64,000 nt of DNA. Source: Anoxynatronum sibiricum. GTDB lineage: Bacteria; Bacillota; Clostridia; Peptostreptococcales; Tindalliaceae. The stretch lies in contig NZ_JBCITM010000009.1 of the NCBI RefSeq assembly GCF_039414295.1, positions 62,001-126,000 of the forward strand, in the 5' to 3' direction. The position numbers and the translations under genes are program-made. The notes under the pieces were generated by a model. It saw only the letters and a list, made by a program, of their open reading frames with translations, searched no databases and was not told the origin of the DNA. Position 1 is the stretch's first letter; each line of letters begins with the position of its first letter. Positions 1 to 7,187 of this stretch are shown here, piece after piece.

Positions 1-440
1 AAGGTCAAGGCTGTTGTTGCTAATCCGCCGCTCAACAGTTTTTGGGTGTTGAACTCAGTATTGTTGGCGATACGTGTCAGTTCTGTAGCCAATTGGTCCA
101 TTTCGTTTTGAAGAGCGGTTCTGTCAATGGATACGTTGGTATCATTGGCAGACTGAACAGCCAGTTCACGCATTCTTTGCAGAATGGCATGGGATTCGTT
201 CAGGGCACCTTCAGCAGTTTGAATCAAAGAAATGGAGTCTTGCGCATTTCTGGAAGCCATGTTCAAACCACGGATCTGGCCTCTCATTTTTTCGGAGATG
301 GAAAGACCGGCAGCGTCGTCACCAGCGCGGTTGATTCTGAAACCGGATGCCAGCTTTTCAGTAGCCTTTGCTACAGAGTTGTTGTTCAAGCCCAGTTGAC
401 GGTGGGAGTTCATAGCCATCATGTTGTTATTAATTCTCAT
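1..440 (-). CDS. hag: Flagellin, N-terminal part (runs off the left edge)
   Basis: The gene encodes the flagellar filament subunit, exported by the flagellar type III system and polymerised outside the cell. The reading frame starts MRINNNMMAMNSHRQL at 440 and stays open to base 1, giving 146 residues of the conserved D0/D1 N-terminal coiled coil, including the signature KLASGFRINRAGDDAAGL. The C-terminal half lies outside the window. A strong AAGGAGGAA ribosome site (447-455) fixes the start. It is the last gene of the flgM-flgN-flgK-flgL-fliW-csrA-hag series and also has its own sigma-D promoter and a long leader. That leader probably makes it the target of CsrA, encoded next door. Confidence 0.96.
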   Translation of the reverse strand, partial: MRINNNMMAMNSHRQLGLNNNSVAKATEKLASGFRINRAGDDAAGLSISEKMRGQIRGLNMASRNAQDSISLIQTAEGALNESHAILQRMRELAVQSANDTNVSIDRTALQNEMDQLATELTRIANNTEFNTQKLLSGGLATTALT

Positions 441-446
441 TGTTTA

Positions 447-487
447 TTCCTCCTTGAATTGTGGTTCCCGCTGCTGCATCCTTGCAG
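447..487 (-). promoter_or_regulatory. Probable CsrA-binding sites in the flagellin leader
   Basis: In the RNA, the bases at 487-474 form a hairpin with stem CTGCA/TGCAG and an exposed AGGA in the loop, and contain CAAGGATG, close to the known CsrA target core. The second GGA lies in the ribosome site AAGGAGGAA (455-447). One GGA hairpin upstream plus one GGA in the Shine-Dalgarno is the arrangement by which CsrA represses hag translation in Bacillus. The csrA and fliW genes are directly upstream. The binding itself is inferred. Confidence 0.7.
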
Positions 488-577
488 GTTGCGGTAGATG
501 GGTTGATAAGGTATAATGCATGTTTTCCGGCCGGGAAAACGGGTGTTGCAGTACTGCTGATTTGCTTTTCATAACAT

Positions 578-604
578 TTATCGTCTGGCGTGATGGATAC
601 TTTA
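578..604 (-). promoter_or_regulatory. Sigma-D (sigma-28) promoter of flagellin
   Basis: On the minus strand TAAA (604-601) is followed by exactly 15 bases and then GACGATAA (585-578). The family consensus is TAAA-N15-GCCGATAA, so only one base differs. Transcription would start near 571, giving a leader of about 130 bases. That leader holds a GTTTTCC/GGAAAAC hairpin (522-540) and the CsrA sites. Confidence 0.85.
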
Positions 605-690
605 GAGGTTGCATGAAAAAAATTTAGAGAAATTTTCATGGAACACAGAAAACCACCCGTTCCTGCTGGATGGCTTTGTCTGGAAAATAG

Positions 691-918
691 CTATTTGGTT
701 TTCATCATGTTTTTCAGGGCATCGGTATCGGCTGAATAGCCAGCTGCTTTTTGATTCTCTTCCTGGATTTCCAGGTACACTTCTTTGCGATAGATGTCCA
801 CATCCCGGGGGGCTTTGATGCCGATTTTCACCTTGCCGTCTTCAATGCCCAGCACTTTGATTTCGATATTGCCGCCCAGAATAATGCTCTCTTCCGGTTT
901 ACGGGTGAGTACCAGCAT
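691..918 (-). CDS. csrA: Carbon storage / flagellin translation regulator CsrA
   Basis: This is a small dimeric RNA-binding protein of 75 residues that blocks ribosome access to GGA-containing leaders. The N-terminus MLVLTRKPEESIILGG and the core IEIKVLGIEDGKVKIGIKAP are typical of the family. The C-terminal tail is somewhat longer than the minimal 61-residue form. The start is two bases from the fliW stop codon, so the two are translationally linked. FliW next door is the known protein antagonist of CsrA in Firmicutes, and hag downstream is the known mRNA target. No convincing intrinsic terminator separates csrA from hag. Confidence 0.97.
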   Translation of the reverse strand: MLVLTRKPEESIILGGNIEIKVLGIEDGKVKIGIKAPRDVDIYRKEVYLEIQEENQKAAGYSADTDALKNMMKTK

Positions 919-920
919 GG

Positions 921-1451
921 TTATCGGCCCCCTTCTGCAGGGGTTTCAGGTACGGCAGCAACCGCCTCTGGCGTCGAAGTGTCGGCGGCCTTTGCTGCTT
1001 CCATGAGTTGTTTGCTGGCTGCCAGTTCTTCTTGCACCAGGTGGCGGGTATGGTAGCGGTCGTCCTCCAGCACCACCTGTTTTCCCATAAGGGTGCGGGT
1101 GTTGAGAACAATGGGGGCGGTGAGGTTGATGGTCATTTCCTGCACTTTTTCTGGAATGCGGACAATGCAGAAGATCTGCACGTCTTCCTGCCCCTGAATT
1201 GCCAGCTTTTTCACCACATGCTCCGGCAGGTCAAAGTCGTAATTAAAACGGATGAGGAATGGGTTGGTCACTACAAAGGTGAGGCCTTCCTCCTCAACGG
1301 ACTGGAGCCAGTGGAAAGGCACCTCTGGCTCAGGGTTCTGCACGAGGGCAAAACGTGTCTTTTCCTCGAATCCGGGAATGCCGTCGGGAAAAGTGAGGAT
1401 TTTCGCTTCATCAATGGTGATGGTGCCAAAATGTTTGGTTTCCAGTTGCAT
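921..1451 (-). CDS. fliW: Flagellar assembly factor FliW (CsrA antagonist)
   Basis: FliW binds either free flagellin or CsrA. When flagellin is exported FliW moves to CsrA and releases hag mRNA. The 176-residue reading uses the ATG at 1451, preceded by AAAGGAGG at 8-base spacing. An in-frame extension of 25 residues reaches back into the repeat at 1480-1568 and is not supported. The sequence has the FliW core ITFPDGIPGFEE-like segment near residues 19-30, GLTFVVTNPF in the middle, and a C-terminal Ala/Pro/Glu-rich tail that is longer than usual. It lies between flgL and csrA as in Bacillus. Confidence 0.93.
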   Translation of the reverse strand: MQLETKHFGTITIDEAKILTFPDGIPGFEEKTRFALVQNPEPEVPFHWLQSVEEEGLTFVVTNPFLIRFNYDFDLPEHVVKKLAIQGQEDVQIFCIVRIPEKVQEMTINLTAPIVLNTRTLMGKQVVLEDDRYHTRHLVQEELAASKQLMEAAKAADTSTPEAVAAVPETPAEGGR

Positions 1452-1479
1452 GGGGCGGCCTCCTTTTCTGTACAATTGG

Positions 1480-1568
1480 AGGTCACAGTGGGGACGGAGG
1501 TGCAGTGACCCTGGAAAGCGGGTCACAGGTACCTCCGTCCCCCAGTGACCTCGTCCCCACTGTGACCT
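1480..1568. repeat. REP-like nested inverted repeat between flgL and fliW
   Basis: A perfect 16-bp inverted repeat pairs 1481-1496 with 1552-1567. Inside it GGGACGGAGGT (1490-1500) is repeated inverted at 1530-1540. The motifs GGTCAC / GTGACC and GGGGACGG recur several times, giving a compact structure that can fold in alternative ways. Such GTCCCC/GTGACC repeats are scattered through many clostridial genomes and resemble REP/RAYT-mobilised repeats; that kinship is an inference. No transposase is nearby. Confidence 0.75.
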
Positions 1569-1634
1569 CTGTGACTCTCTTTAGGATGTGATTTGGGAGC
1601 TATGAATCATATACCCTGTCTTGTCGAACTCTAA

Positions 1635-3362
1635 CTACCGAAGAAAATCCAGCAGTGTGGGTTGAATGATTCTGGCACCAACTGCCAACGCCGAACGATA
1701 GACGTTTTCTTCGTTCATCAGTTCAATAACCACCTGGCTCATGTCGGCGTCTTCAATTTTTGACATCAGGTCTTTGTAATTCAGGGTGTCATCTTCGATG
1801 CGGTTCACAATCAACTCCACCCGGTTGGTTTTGGCACCCACCTCAGACCGGACTGTCAACATGGCATTAATGTGGGCATCAATCTGATTCAGCATGTTGC
1901 TGATATCTTCCTGCTTACCCTCTTTCAGGTTGTCTGACAGTTTATCAAACATCTGGAAAAGGCCTGCTTTCTGCCCCGCTTCGATGTAGTACACTTTTGA
2001 GGTGCCCTCGACGACCATTTGATTTTCTCGAGACGTTGTCGGTGACACAGTGCCTGCAAAGTAAGCTTTATTATGGGCACTTCCAGACCGTTCAGGAGCA
2101 ATGGCTTGAAGGGTGTTTCCCACACGGTTGAACCGGAATCCCTCAACACCTGACCCGCGGATGTCCGACAACGCCCTCAGCGCCGTTTCCACCTCCGGCA
2201 GGTAATTCGCCGGCGTCTGATCTGTCAACGGCGCCGCCCCTCCCAGGGTGATGGTGATGCGGTTCTTATCCGTCGGCGGGTCTTGGATGGTGTAGCCGGC
2301 AGCAGCAGTTTCGTCCCGGAGAAAAACAACTTCAACGCCATTAAACACAATGGTTGGCGGCGTGTTTCCACCAAAAGATGCTTCTGTGATGTCAGCGGTA
2401 TAATCGGCTTCCCAAACAGCCGGAGTCGCATATTCATCCACAATGGTAGCATTTAATGGTATGGCTTTCAGGTATTCCACATTAGCGTTGACCGTGGGTG
2501 GATCTGTTGATGTATCAAGCTCATTGCGCTGAATCAGTTCAAACCGGTATTCACCCAAAACAGGGCCGGTGATTTCGCCAATTTCTTTCACGGCTGCGGT
2601 GATCAGCTCATCAGCAGGGAGTGCTCCCCAGTTGGCACCAACTGTCCAGGTGCCGTCTGCCAGCTTCTCCGGGCCGTCCCCATTGCCGTTGACAACAGTG
2701 AGGGAAAGGCTGCCGCTGCCATCCCGATAGGGCAACTCCAGTGGCCAGTCAGCTGCCCCATCTGTTGGAGCATACACCACTTTCCGCTCTTCTGCTTCAA
2801 AAATTTCAAAGCCCAGACTGTTCACCTGTATTTTTTCCCGGGTGCTCATTTCAAAATCCCATTTGTCGTCCAACACATTGGGATCCTGAGATTTCATTAG
2901 ATCCATCAGATAATTTCCATATTGATCCAGCAGTGGCTGGTCGGTTTTTTTGCCGGAAAAAACATTTTTTCCTGAATAGCTGTAGTTGGCCAGATCAACC
3001 AGCTGATTTCGGATTTCAGATATTTCAGCCTCAATTTTAATGGTTTCTTCCTGGGTGAGGGTTTCGCTGGAAGCCTGTACCGCCAGTTCCCGAACGCGCT
3101 GCATCCCTTCCAGCATGTTGATGAGGGCGGTTTCGGTATTGTCCATGAAAGAGTAGGCATCTTCTGCATTGCGTTTATATTGGTCCATGACGCTGATATC
3201 GGTGCGCAGGCGCAGGCTTTTGGAAATGCCCAGGGGATCATCGGAAGGTTTATTGATTCGCTTGCCCGTGGAAAACTGAATTTGCTTGTCGTTGAGTCGG
3301 AGCATGTTGCGGTTCAGGTTCCGCATCATGGTCTGCACCATCATGTTGTTGGTAATGCGCAT
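1635..3362 (-). CDS. flgL: Flagellar hook-filament junction protein FlgL (HAP3)
   Basis: FlgL forms the adapter ring between FlgK and the filament. The protein has 575 residues. The N-terminal MRITNNMMVQTMMRNLNRN and the downstream KPSDDPLGISKSLRLR are the flagellin-like D0/D1 coiled coil, and the C-terminal part ending VGARIIQPTLLDFLR closes the same bundle. At 575 residues it is nearly twice the common 300-residue form. The extra sequence is a central surface-exposed region (about residues 170-440) rich in Thr, Pro and acidic residues. The start is 12 bp after flgK with a good GGAGGGA site. flgK upstream and fliW downstream confirm the assignment. Confidence 0.94.
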   Translation of the reverse strand: MRITNNMMVQTMMRNLNRNMLRLNDKQIQFSTGKRINKPSDDPLGISKSLRLRTDISVMDQYKRNAEDAYSFMDNTETALINMLEGMQRVRELAVQASSETLTQEETIKIEAEISEIRNQLVDLANYSYSGKNVFSGKKTDQPLLDQYGNYLMDLMKSQDPNVLDDKWDFEMSTREKIQVNSLGFEIFEAEERKVVYAPTDGAADWPLELPYRDGSGSLSLTVVNGNGDGPEKLADGTWTVGANWGALPADELITAAVKEIGEITGPVLGEYRFELIQRNELDTSTDPPTVNANVEYLKAIPLNATIVDEYATPAVWEADYTADITEASFGGNTPPTIVFNGVEVVFLRDETAAAGYTIQDPPTDKNRITITLGGAAPLTDQTPANYLPEVETALRALSDIRGSGVEGFRFNRVGNTLQAIAPERSGSAHNKAYFAGTVSPTTSRENQMVVEGTSKVYYIEAGQKAGLFQMFDKLSDNLKEGKQEDISNMLNQIDAHINAMLTVRSEVGAKTNRVELIVNRIEDDTLNYKDLMSKIEDADMSQVVIELMNEENVYRSALAVGARIIQPTLLDFLR

Positions 3363-3374
3363 GGCTGTCCCTCC

Positions 3375-4949
3375 TTATCTACCCACTAAACCCAACCGGT
3401 TAATGACCACATCCAGCATTTCATCCATGGTGGTGATCATGCGGGCGGAGGCATTGTAGGCGTGTTGAAAGCGGACCATATTGGCCAGCTCTTCGTCTGT
3501 TGAAACACCGGAGTACCGGGTACGCTCATTGTCAATCTGCTCAGTAAGCACCTGCTGGTTCGCCGTATTGCGCATGGCTTCCTGAAGGTCAACCCCCAGG
3601 TTGGCCACCAGGGATTTCATGAAGTCCTCCGGCTTTCCTTCGGCAAACATGCTGTTTTTATTGCGCAGCGCCAGCATGTCCATAATGACACTGGCGTCAC
3701 CAGGTAACAGGTCGATGGTGGCAGACGCAGGAATTTTATTGAGATCCTGCATGTCAAGGGAAACACCGATGTTTTTGGCCGTGATCAGGTGATGCTGGAT
3801 ATTACCGTTTCCATCATACATTTCCTCTGAGGCTCTTCCAAAAGCGCTGAACAGCAGGTACCCGGCCCCATAGGTGCCATCGGGATCGCCGATGCCATCC
3901 AGCACTTCACCCTTGAGGCCGTAACCGGTTTTGGCCACTTCATTCATTTCTTTGGCAAAGGTGCGGGCAAACTCGTTGAGCTTGCTAATGTAGTAAGGCA
4001 GGCCTTTATTGGTGGCAGTCGCTCCATCCCGGAGATCCAGCAGGCCCCGCAGTTCTCCCTGCAGGCTGTTGGGGTTGATATAACTGCCGTCTGCCCACTG
4101 CAGCTTGTTGATTTCCAAATCGACCCCCAGCTCTTCAAAGAAGGGGCTCTTTTCTTTGGTGGAGGCATCCAAATGATAGGAGCGGTCGTGATAGACCATG
4201 GGCTGCCCGTTGATTTGCAGCACCATCTTCTTGGGAAGATTCAGTTTTCCGGAAGGGTCGTTGGTATCTGACACTTCGACAATATCCACCTTGACATATT
4301 CGGAAAGCTGGTCGATGAGCAGGTTGCGCTGATCGCGAAGGTCATTGGCGTTGCTGCCATCAGCTTCAAACATGTAGATCTGCTTATTCAGGCGGGCAAT
4401 CTGGTCAGACAGGGCGTTGACAGTGGTAACGGTATTCTGAACATCAAAATTCAGATCCACCACCATTTTCTCCATCTGGTCATACAAATGGGAAATGGTG
4501 GTGGTGACACCTACTGCCCGATCCAACACCAGGGCCCGGTGGGTGAGTTCGTCAGCATTTTGTTCTTTGCTCAACTCTTGAAGGGCTGAAAAGAACTGAT
4601 CGACCACGGTGTTGATGCCTGTTTTGGAGGGTTCGTTGAACATGGCTTCCACAAAGGCCAGCCCGTTTTGACGGGTTTGCCAAAAAGCCAGGCTGTTGGC
4701 TTCATCCCGGTATCGAAAATCAAGAAACTCATTGCGCAGCTGTTTCACTGCCACCATATCAACACCGGTTCCCAGCATGCCTCTGCCGCCCATGATGGAC
4801 AACGGGTTGGACTGGGTCTGCTCCAGCCGCTGCCGGGTATAGCCCGGGGTATTCACATTGGAAATATTATGCCCGGTGATGTCCAGTGCCCGCTGAGCAG
4901 CAAAAAGGCCTGAACGGGCTGTGTTGAATCCCAGAAAGGTTGATCGCAT
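3375..4949 (-). CDS. flgK: Flagellar hook-associated protein FlgK (HAP1)
   Basis: FlgK is the first hook-filament junction protein. The 524-residue product has the rod/hook N-terminal motif ALDITGHNISNVNTPGYTRQ and the C-terminal heptad segment ending MLDVVINRLGLVGR. The ATG at 4949 is chosen because GAAGGAG lies 8-10 bases before it. A GTG three codons upstream would overlap that site. It is flanked by flgN, whose product is its export chaperone, and by flgL. Confidence 0.96.
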   Translation of the reverse strand: MRSTFLGFNTARSGLFAAQRALDITGHNISNVNTPGYTRQRLEQTQSNPLSIMGGRGMLGTGVDMVAVKQLRNEFLDFRYRDEANSLAFWQTRQNGLAFVEAMFNEPSKTGINTVVDQFFSALQELSKEQNADELTHRALVLDRAVGVTTTISHLYDQMEKMVVDLNFDVQNTVTTVNALSDQIARLNKQIYMFEADGSNANDLRDQRNLLIDQLSEYVKVDIVEVSDTNDPSGKLNLPKKMVLQINGQPMVYHDRSYHLDASTKEKSPFFEELGVDLEINKLQWADGSYINPNSLQGELRGLLDLRDGATATNKGLPYYISKLNEFARTFAKEMNEVAKTGYGLKGEVLDGIGDPDGTYGAGYLLFSAFGRASEEMYDGNGNIQHHLITAKNIGVSLDMQDLNKIPASATIDLLPGDASVIMDMLALRNKNSMFAEGKPEDFMKSLVANLGVDLQEAMRNTANQQVLTEQIDNERTRYSGVSTDEELANMVRFQHAYNASARMITTMDEMLDVVINRLGLVGR

Positions 4950-4979
4950 GGTTGTCACTCCTTCACTCGTCAGATACCG

Positions 4980-5477
4980 TTAAAACTTGGCATCAAAAAG
5001 CTGTTTCTTTTGCTTCTTCTCTTCATCTGCTTTTCGGTCGTAGGGTGATGTGGTGCTTTCGGAGCGGGTAAAGAGTTCCATATTCAACTGGATAAAATCC
5101 AGCCCTTGCTGAATCAGTGTTTGATTCAGCTGGTTTTTCTCCCCCACCTGGGTGATGAGCAGCCCCAGTTGCTCCTGAAGGTCTTGCAGCTCGCGGCGGT
5201 CGTTTTCTTCCAAAAAAAGAAGAAGGCCGGAAAGGTTTTGGGGTGCCTCTTCGAGCTCCTTCTCTTGGGCAAAATGGGCCAGCAAAGACTGACGGATCTG
5301 TTCAAAGCGACTCATTTCGCGGATGAACTGCCGTTCCTGTTCCGTTAGTTTTTCCAGTTCCTGCACGTTATTCTGAATCACCAGGCGGGATTTTGCCTCA
5401 GCCAGGTGAAGGAGTGCCTCATACAGTTTTTGTTCCTGTCTGAGAGCCACTTTCAGCTGTTCAATGGATCGGTTCAT
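4980..5477 (-). CDS. flgN: FlgN-type export chaperone for FlgK/FlgL
   Basis: This is a predicted cytoplasmic chaperone that keeps FlgK and FlgL unfolded for export. The 165 residues are almost wholly helical and coiled-coil, with Leu/Gln/Glu heptads and a Lys/Glu-rich tail. FlgN proteins are poorly conserved in sequence, so the call rests on length, the fold suggested by composition, and the position between flgM and flgK, exactly that of B. subtilis yvyG. The ATG at 5477 follows AGAGGTG. Six further in-frame upstream codons start with GTG and are less likely. Confidence 0.85.
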   Translation of the reverse strand: MNRSIEQLKVALRQEQKLYEALLHLAEAKSRLVIQNNVQELEKLTEQERQFIREMSRFEQIRQSLLAHFAQEKELEEAPQNLSGLLLFLEENDRRELQDLQEQLGLLITQVGEKNQLNQTLIQQGLDFIQLNMELFTRSESTTSPYDRKADEEKKQKKQLFDAKF

Positions 5478-5508
5478 TCCATCACCTCTGGTCACCAGTC
5501 AACCGTCT

Positions 5509-5799
5509 TTAGAACAGGCTGCTTCGGTTGGAATCCTGAATCATTTTGGCGGCCACTTCTTCCGGGGTCGCCATTTGGCCCTGGGCCATTTTTGTCTTCA
5601 CTTCAGCAATGCGGTCTTCCCGCACCTCCGGAAGCTTCTGATACGCCTTCATGGCTGTCTGAAATTCCTTCGCTTTTTCAGAAAGCTCGATTTTATCCTG
5701 AACGGAAGAAGCTTCGCCAGTCTGGCGGACAGCACCGGGCCGGTTTTTCTGATAGACCTGCATGGCCTGGATAATGTGTGGGTGATGCTGAATCTTCAT
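5509..5799 (-). CDS. flgM: Anti-sigma-28 factor FlgM
   Basis: FlgM binds and holds back sigma-D until the hook is complete, when it is exported. The 96-residue product starts MKIQHHPHIIQAMQVYQKN, and the C-terminal half contains the conserved RADKVAEIK-like stretch REDRIAEVKTKMAQG followed by TPEEVAAKMIQDS. The ATG at 5799 has GAAAGGAGAGG upstream; a longer frame to 5868 would read through the promoter. A sigma-D promoter lies directly upstream, giving the feedback loop known for this regulator. Confidence 0.92.
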   Translation of the reverse strand: MKIQHHPHIIQAMQVYQKNRPGAVRQTGEASSVQDKIELSEKAKEFQTAMKAYQKLPEVREDRIAEVKTKMAQGQMATPEEVAAKMIQDSNRSSLF

Positions 5800-5837
5800 A
5801 AAGAACACCTCTCCTTTCCGTTTCATCTCTATAAAGA

Positions 5838-5864
5838 CTATCGGAAAAAAGAGGTGTGACTTTA
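5838..5864 (-). promoter_or_regulatory. Sigma-D promoter of flgM-flgN-flgK-flgL
   Basis: TAAA (5864-5861), a 15-base spacer, then TCCGATAG (5845-5838) on the minus strand. Six of eight bases match the GCCGATAA box and the spacing is exact. The start site would fall near 5831, about 30 bases before the flgM ATG. Confidence 0.75.
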
Positions 5865-5919
5865 GCATCTTTATGAGGTTTTGCCGTAAGATTTCCTGGC
5901 CACTTGCCGCAACTGCCCA

Positions 5920-6342
5920 TTATCTTCTGCGGCGGCTCACATCCACATACATGCGTTGGCTCTTTTCTGTCTTCTTTGCTGCCTCAGGTTCCTTCTTTTT
6001 GGGTGTGATGGCCGAACGGAGTTCTGTGGCCATTTCGTGGGCACACTGCTCACAATACTTGCCCGACCGAATGGGCACACTGCAGCGCTGGCAGTCCAGT
6101 ACAAAATTGTTTTCGTCCACAATTTCCAACCGGCCTTCCCGAAGATAAATCAAAATTTGTTTTTCATTGACTCCCGTGGCCTCATGCACTTCCAAAATGG
6201 TTGCTCCCGGGTTGTCATACACATATTCCTTCACAACTTTGTAATCGTCATCGGCATCGGTACGGCAACGTCTGCACAATGGATTCCCGTCTTCCATAAA
6301 TGCACGGCCGCACTTGGTACAATTGATCAAGCTATTACTCAT
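5920..6342 (-). CDS. yvyF: Flagellar operon protein YvyF (zinc-ribbon type)
   Basis: YvyF is a conserved companion of flagellar operons in Firmicutes with no settled biochemical role; in Bacillus it has been linked to control of FlgM. The 140-residue product has an N-terminal cysteine cluster (CTKCGRAF...CRRC, residues 8-26), a central winged-helix-like segment (NPGATILEVHEATGVNEKQI), a second cluster (CQRC...CEQC, about residues 84-100), and a basic tail ending RRRR. It starts at 6342 behind GAAAGGGG and sits between comFC and flgM as in B. subtilis. Confidence 0.88.
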   Translation of the reverse strand: MSNSLINCTKCGRAFMEDGNPLCRRCRTDADDDYKVVKEYVYDNPGATILEVHEATGVNEKQILIYLREGRLEIVDENNFVLDCQRCSVPIRSGKYCEQCAHEMATELRSAITPKKKEPEAAKKTEKSQRMYVDVSRRRR

Positions 6343-6396
6343 GGCAATTGGCCCCTTTCCTCTTCGAAATCAGTCCTTGTTCCCACACTCCCACAG

Positions 6397-7158
6397 CTAT
6401 ACCCGGTGGCTGTCCAGATCAGCCAGGGCAAAGGCTGCCACTGTCACCATTGCCGGATTCGCTGCCTGGAGTGCCTGTTCACAGGCGTTAATGGTGGCCC
6501 CGGTGGTATAGATGTCATCCACCAGCAGCAGCTGTTTTCCTCTCAGCTTTGGAACGGCTTCAGGGTTCAGGACCATGCTTCCCGCCAACGCCTGCTGTCG
6601 TTCAGCCCGGCTCAGACGGTATAGGGGTGCTGTGGGGCGGCATCGCTTCAGTCCCGCTGATTCATATGAAAATTCTAACACGAATGCCAAGTGTCTGGCA
6701 AGTAGGTCTGACTGGTTATATCCACGTTTGCGCTGACGCTGTCGATGAAGGGGCACCGGAAGAATGACCCAGTCTTCTCCCGAAACACCTTCCGTTGCAT
6801 CAGCTTCTTTCAGCCTTTCCCGGATCTGTGCCGCCATGGCTGCTGCCATGAGGGGCACCAGATACTGCGCATCATGATATTTCAGGCAGGTGACCAGTTT
6901 GCGGGCACTGGTTTCATAATGGGCAGGAATCCACACCTTTGGCGGAAGCTGATGGGGTTCTGTCCAGGGAAAAGCAGCATAACAGGCATCGCACAAGCCG
7001 ATGGTTTCCGGTTTCTGATAAACGTCGGGCAAGCCGCATCCCGGGCAGGGATGCAGGGGCGGATAGATAAAGTCCAGTACTGTTGACATCATTTGCCCGG
7101 CTCTGGAAAACCAGCGGGGCTTTTGCAGGGCACCAGACGGTTCAGGCAATGGGACCAC
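6397..7158 (-). CDS. comFC: ComFC-family phosphoribosyltransferase-like protein
   Basis: ComFC homologues take part in natural DNA uptake and related DNA handling. The product (253 residues from the GTG at 7158) has an N-terminal zinc-finger-like CPGCG...CDAC cluster, the RQRKRGYNQSDLLAR segment, and the PRPP-binding loop LLLVDDIYTTGAT near the C-terminus. The GTG at 7158 is preferred because AAGGAGG lies 8 bases before it. Another GTG at 7176 would add six residues. comFA and comFB are absent here; the gene is preceded instead by recD2 and followed by yvyF. Confidence 0.88.
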   Translation of the reverse strand: MVPLPEPSGALQKPRWFSRAGQMMSTVLDFIYPPLHPCPGCGLPDVYQKPETIGLCDACYAAFPWTEPHQLPPKVWIPAHYETSARKLVTCLKYHDAQYLVPLMAAAMAAQIRERLKEADATEGVSGEDWVILPVPLHRQRQRKRGYNQSDLLARHLAFVLEFSYESAGLKRCRPTAPLYRLSRAERQQALAGSMVLNPEAVPKLRGKQLLLVDDIYTTGATINACEQALQAANPAMVTVAAFALADLDSHRV

Positions 7159-7187
7159 TACAGACACCTCCTTCACACCTTTGTTGC

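Noticed and set aside
42..497. A 151-codon open frame on the plus strand
   Set aside because: It is antisense to the clear flagellin gene and has no ribosome site or family resemblance.
616..637. AT-only hairpin AAAATTT/AAATTTT as a csrA terminator
   Set aside because: The 7-bp stem has no GC pairs inside and only a short T-run; too weak to call.
430..639. A 69-codon minus-strand frame in the flagellin leader
   Set aside because: It overlaps the sigma-D promoter, the CsrA hairpin and the hag start; no family resemblance.
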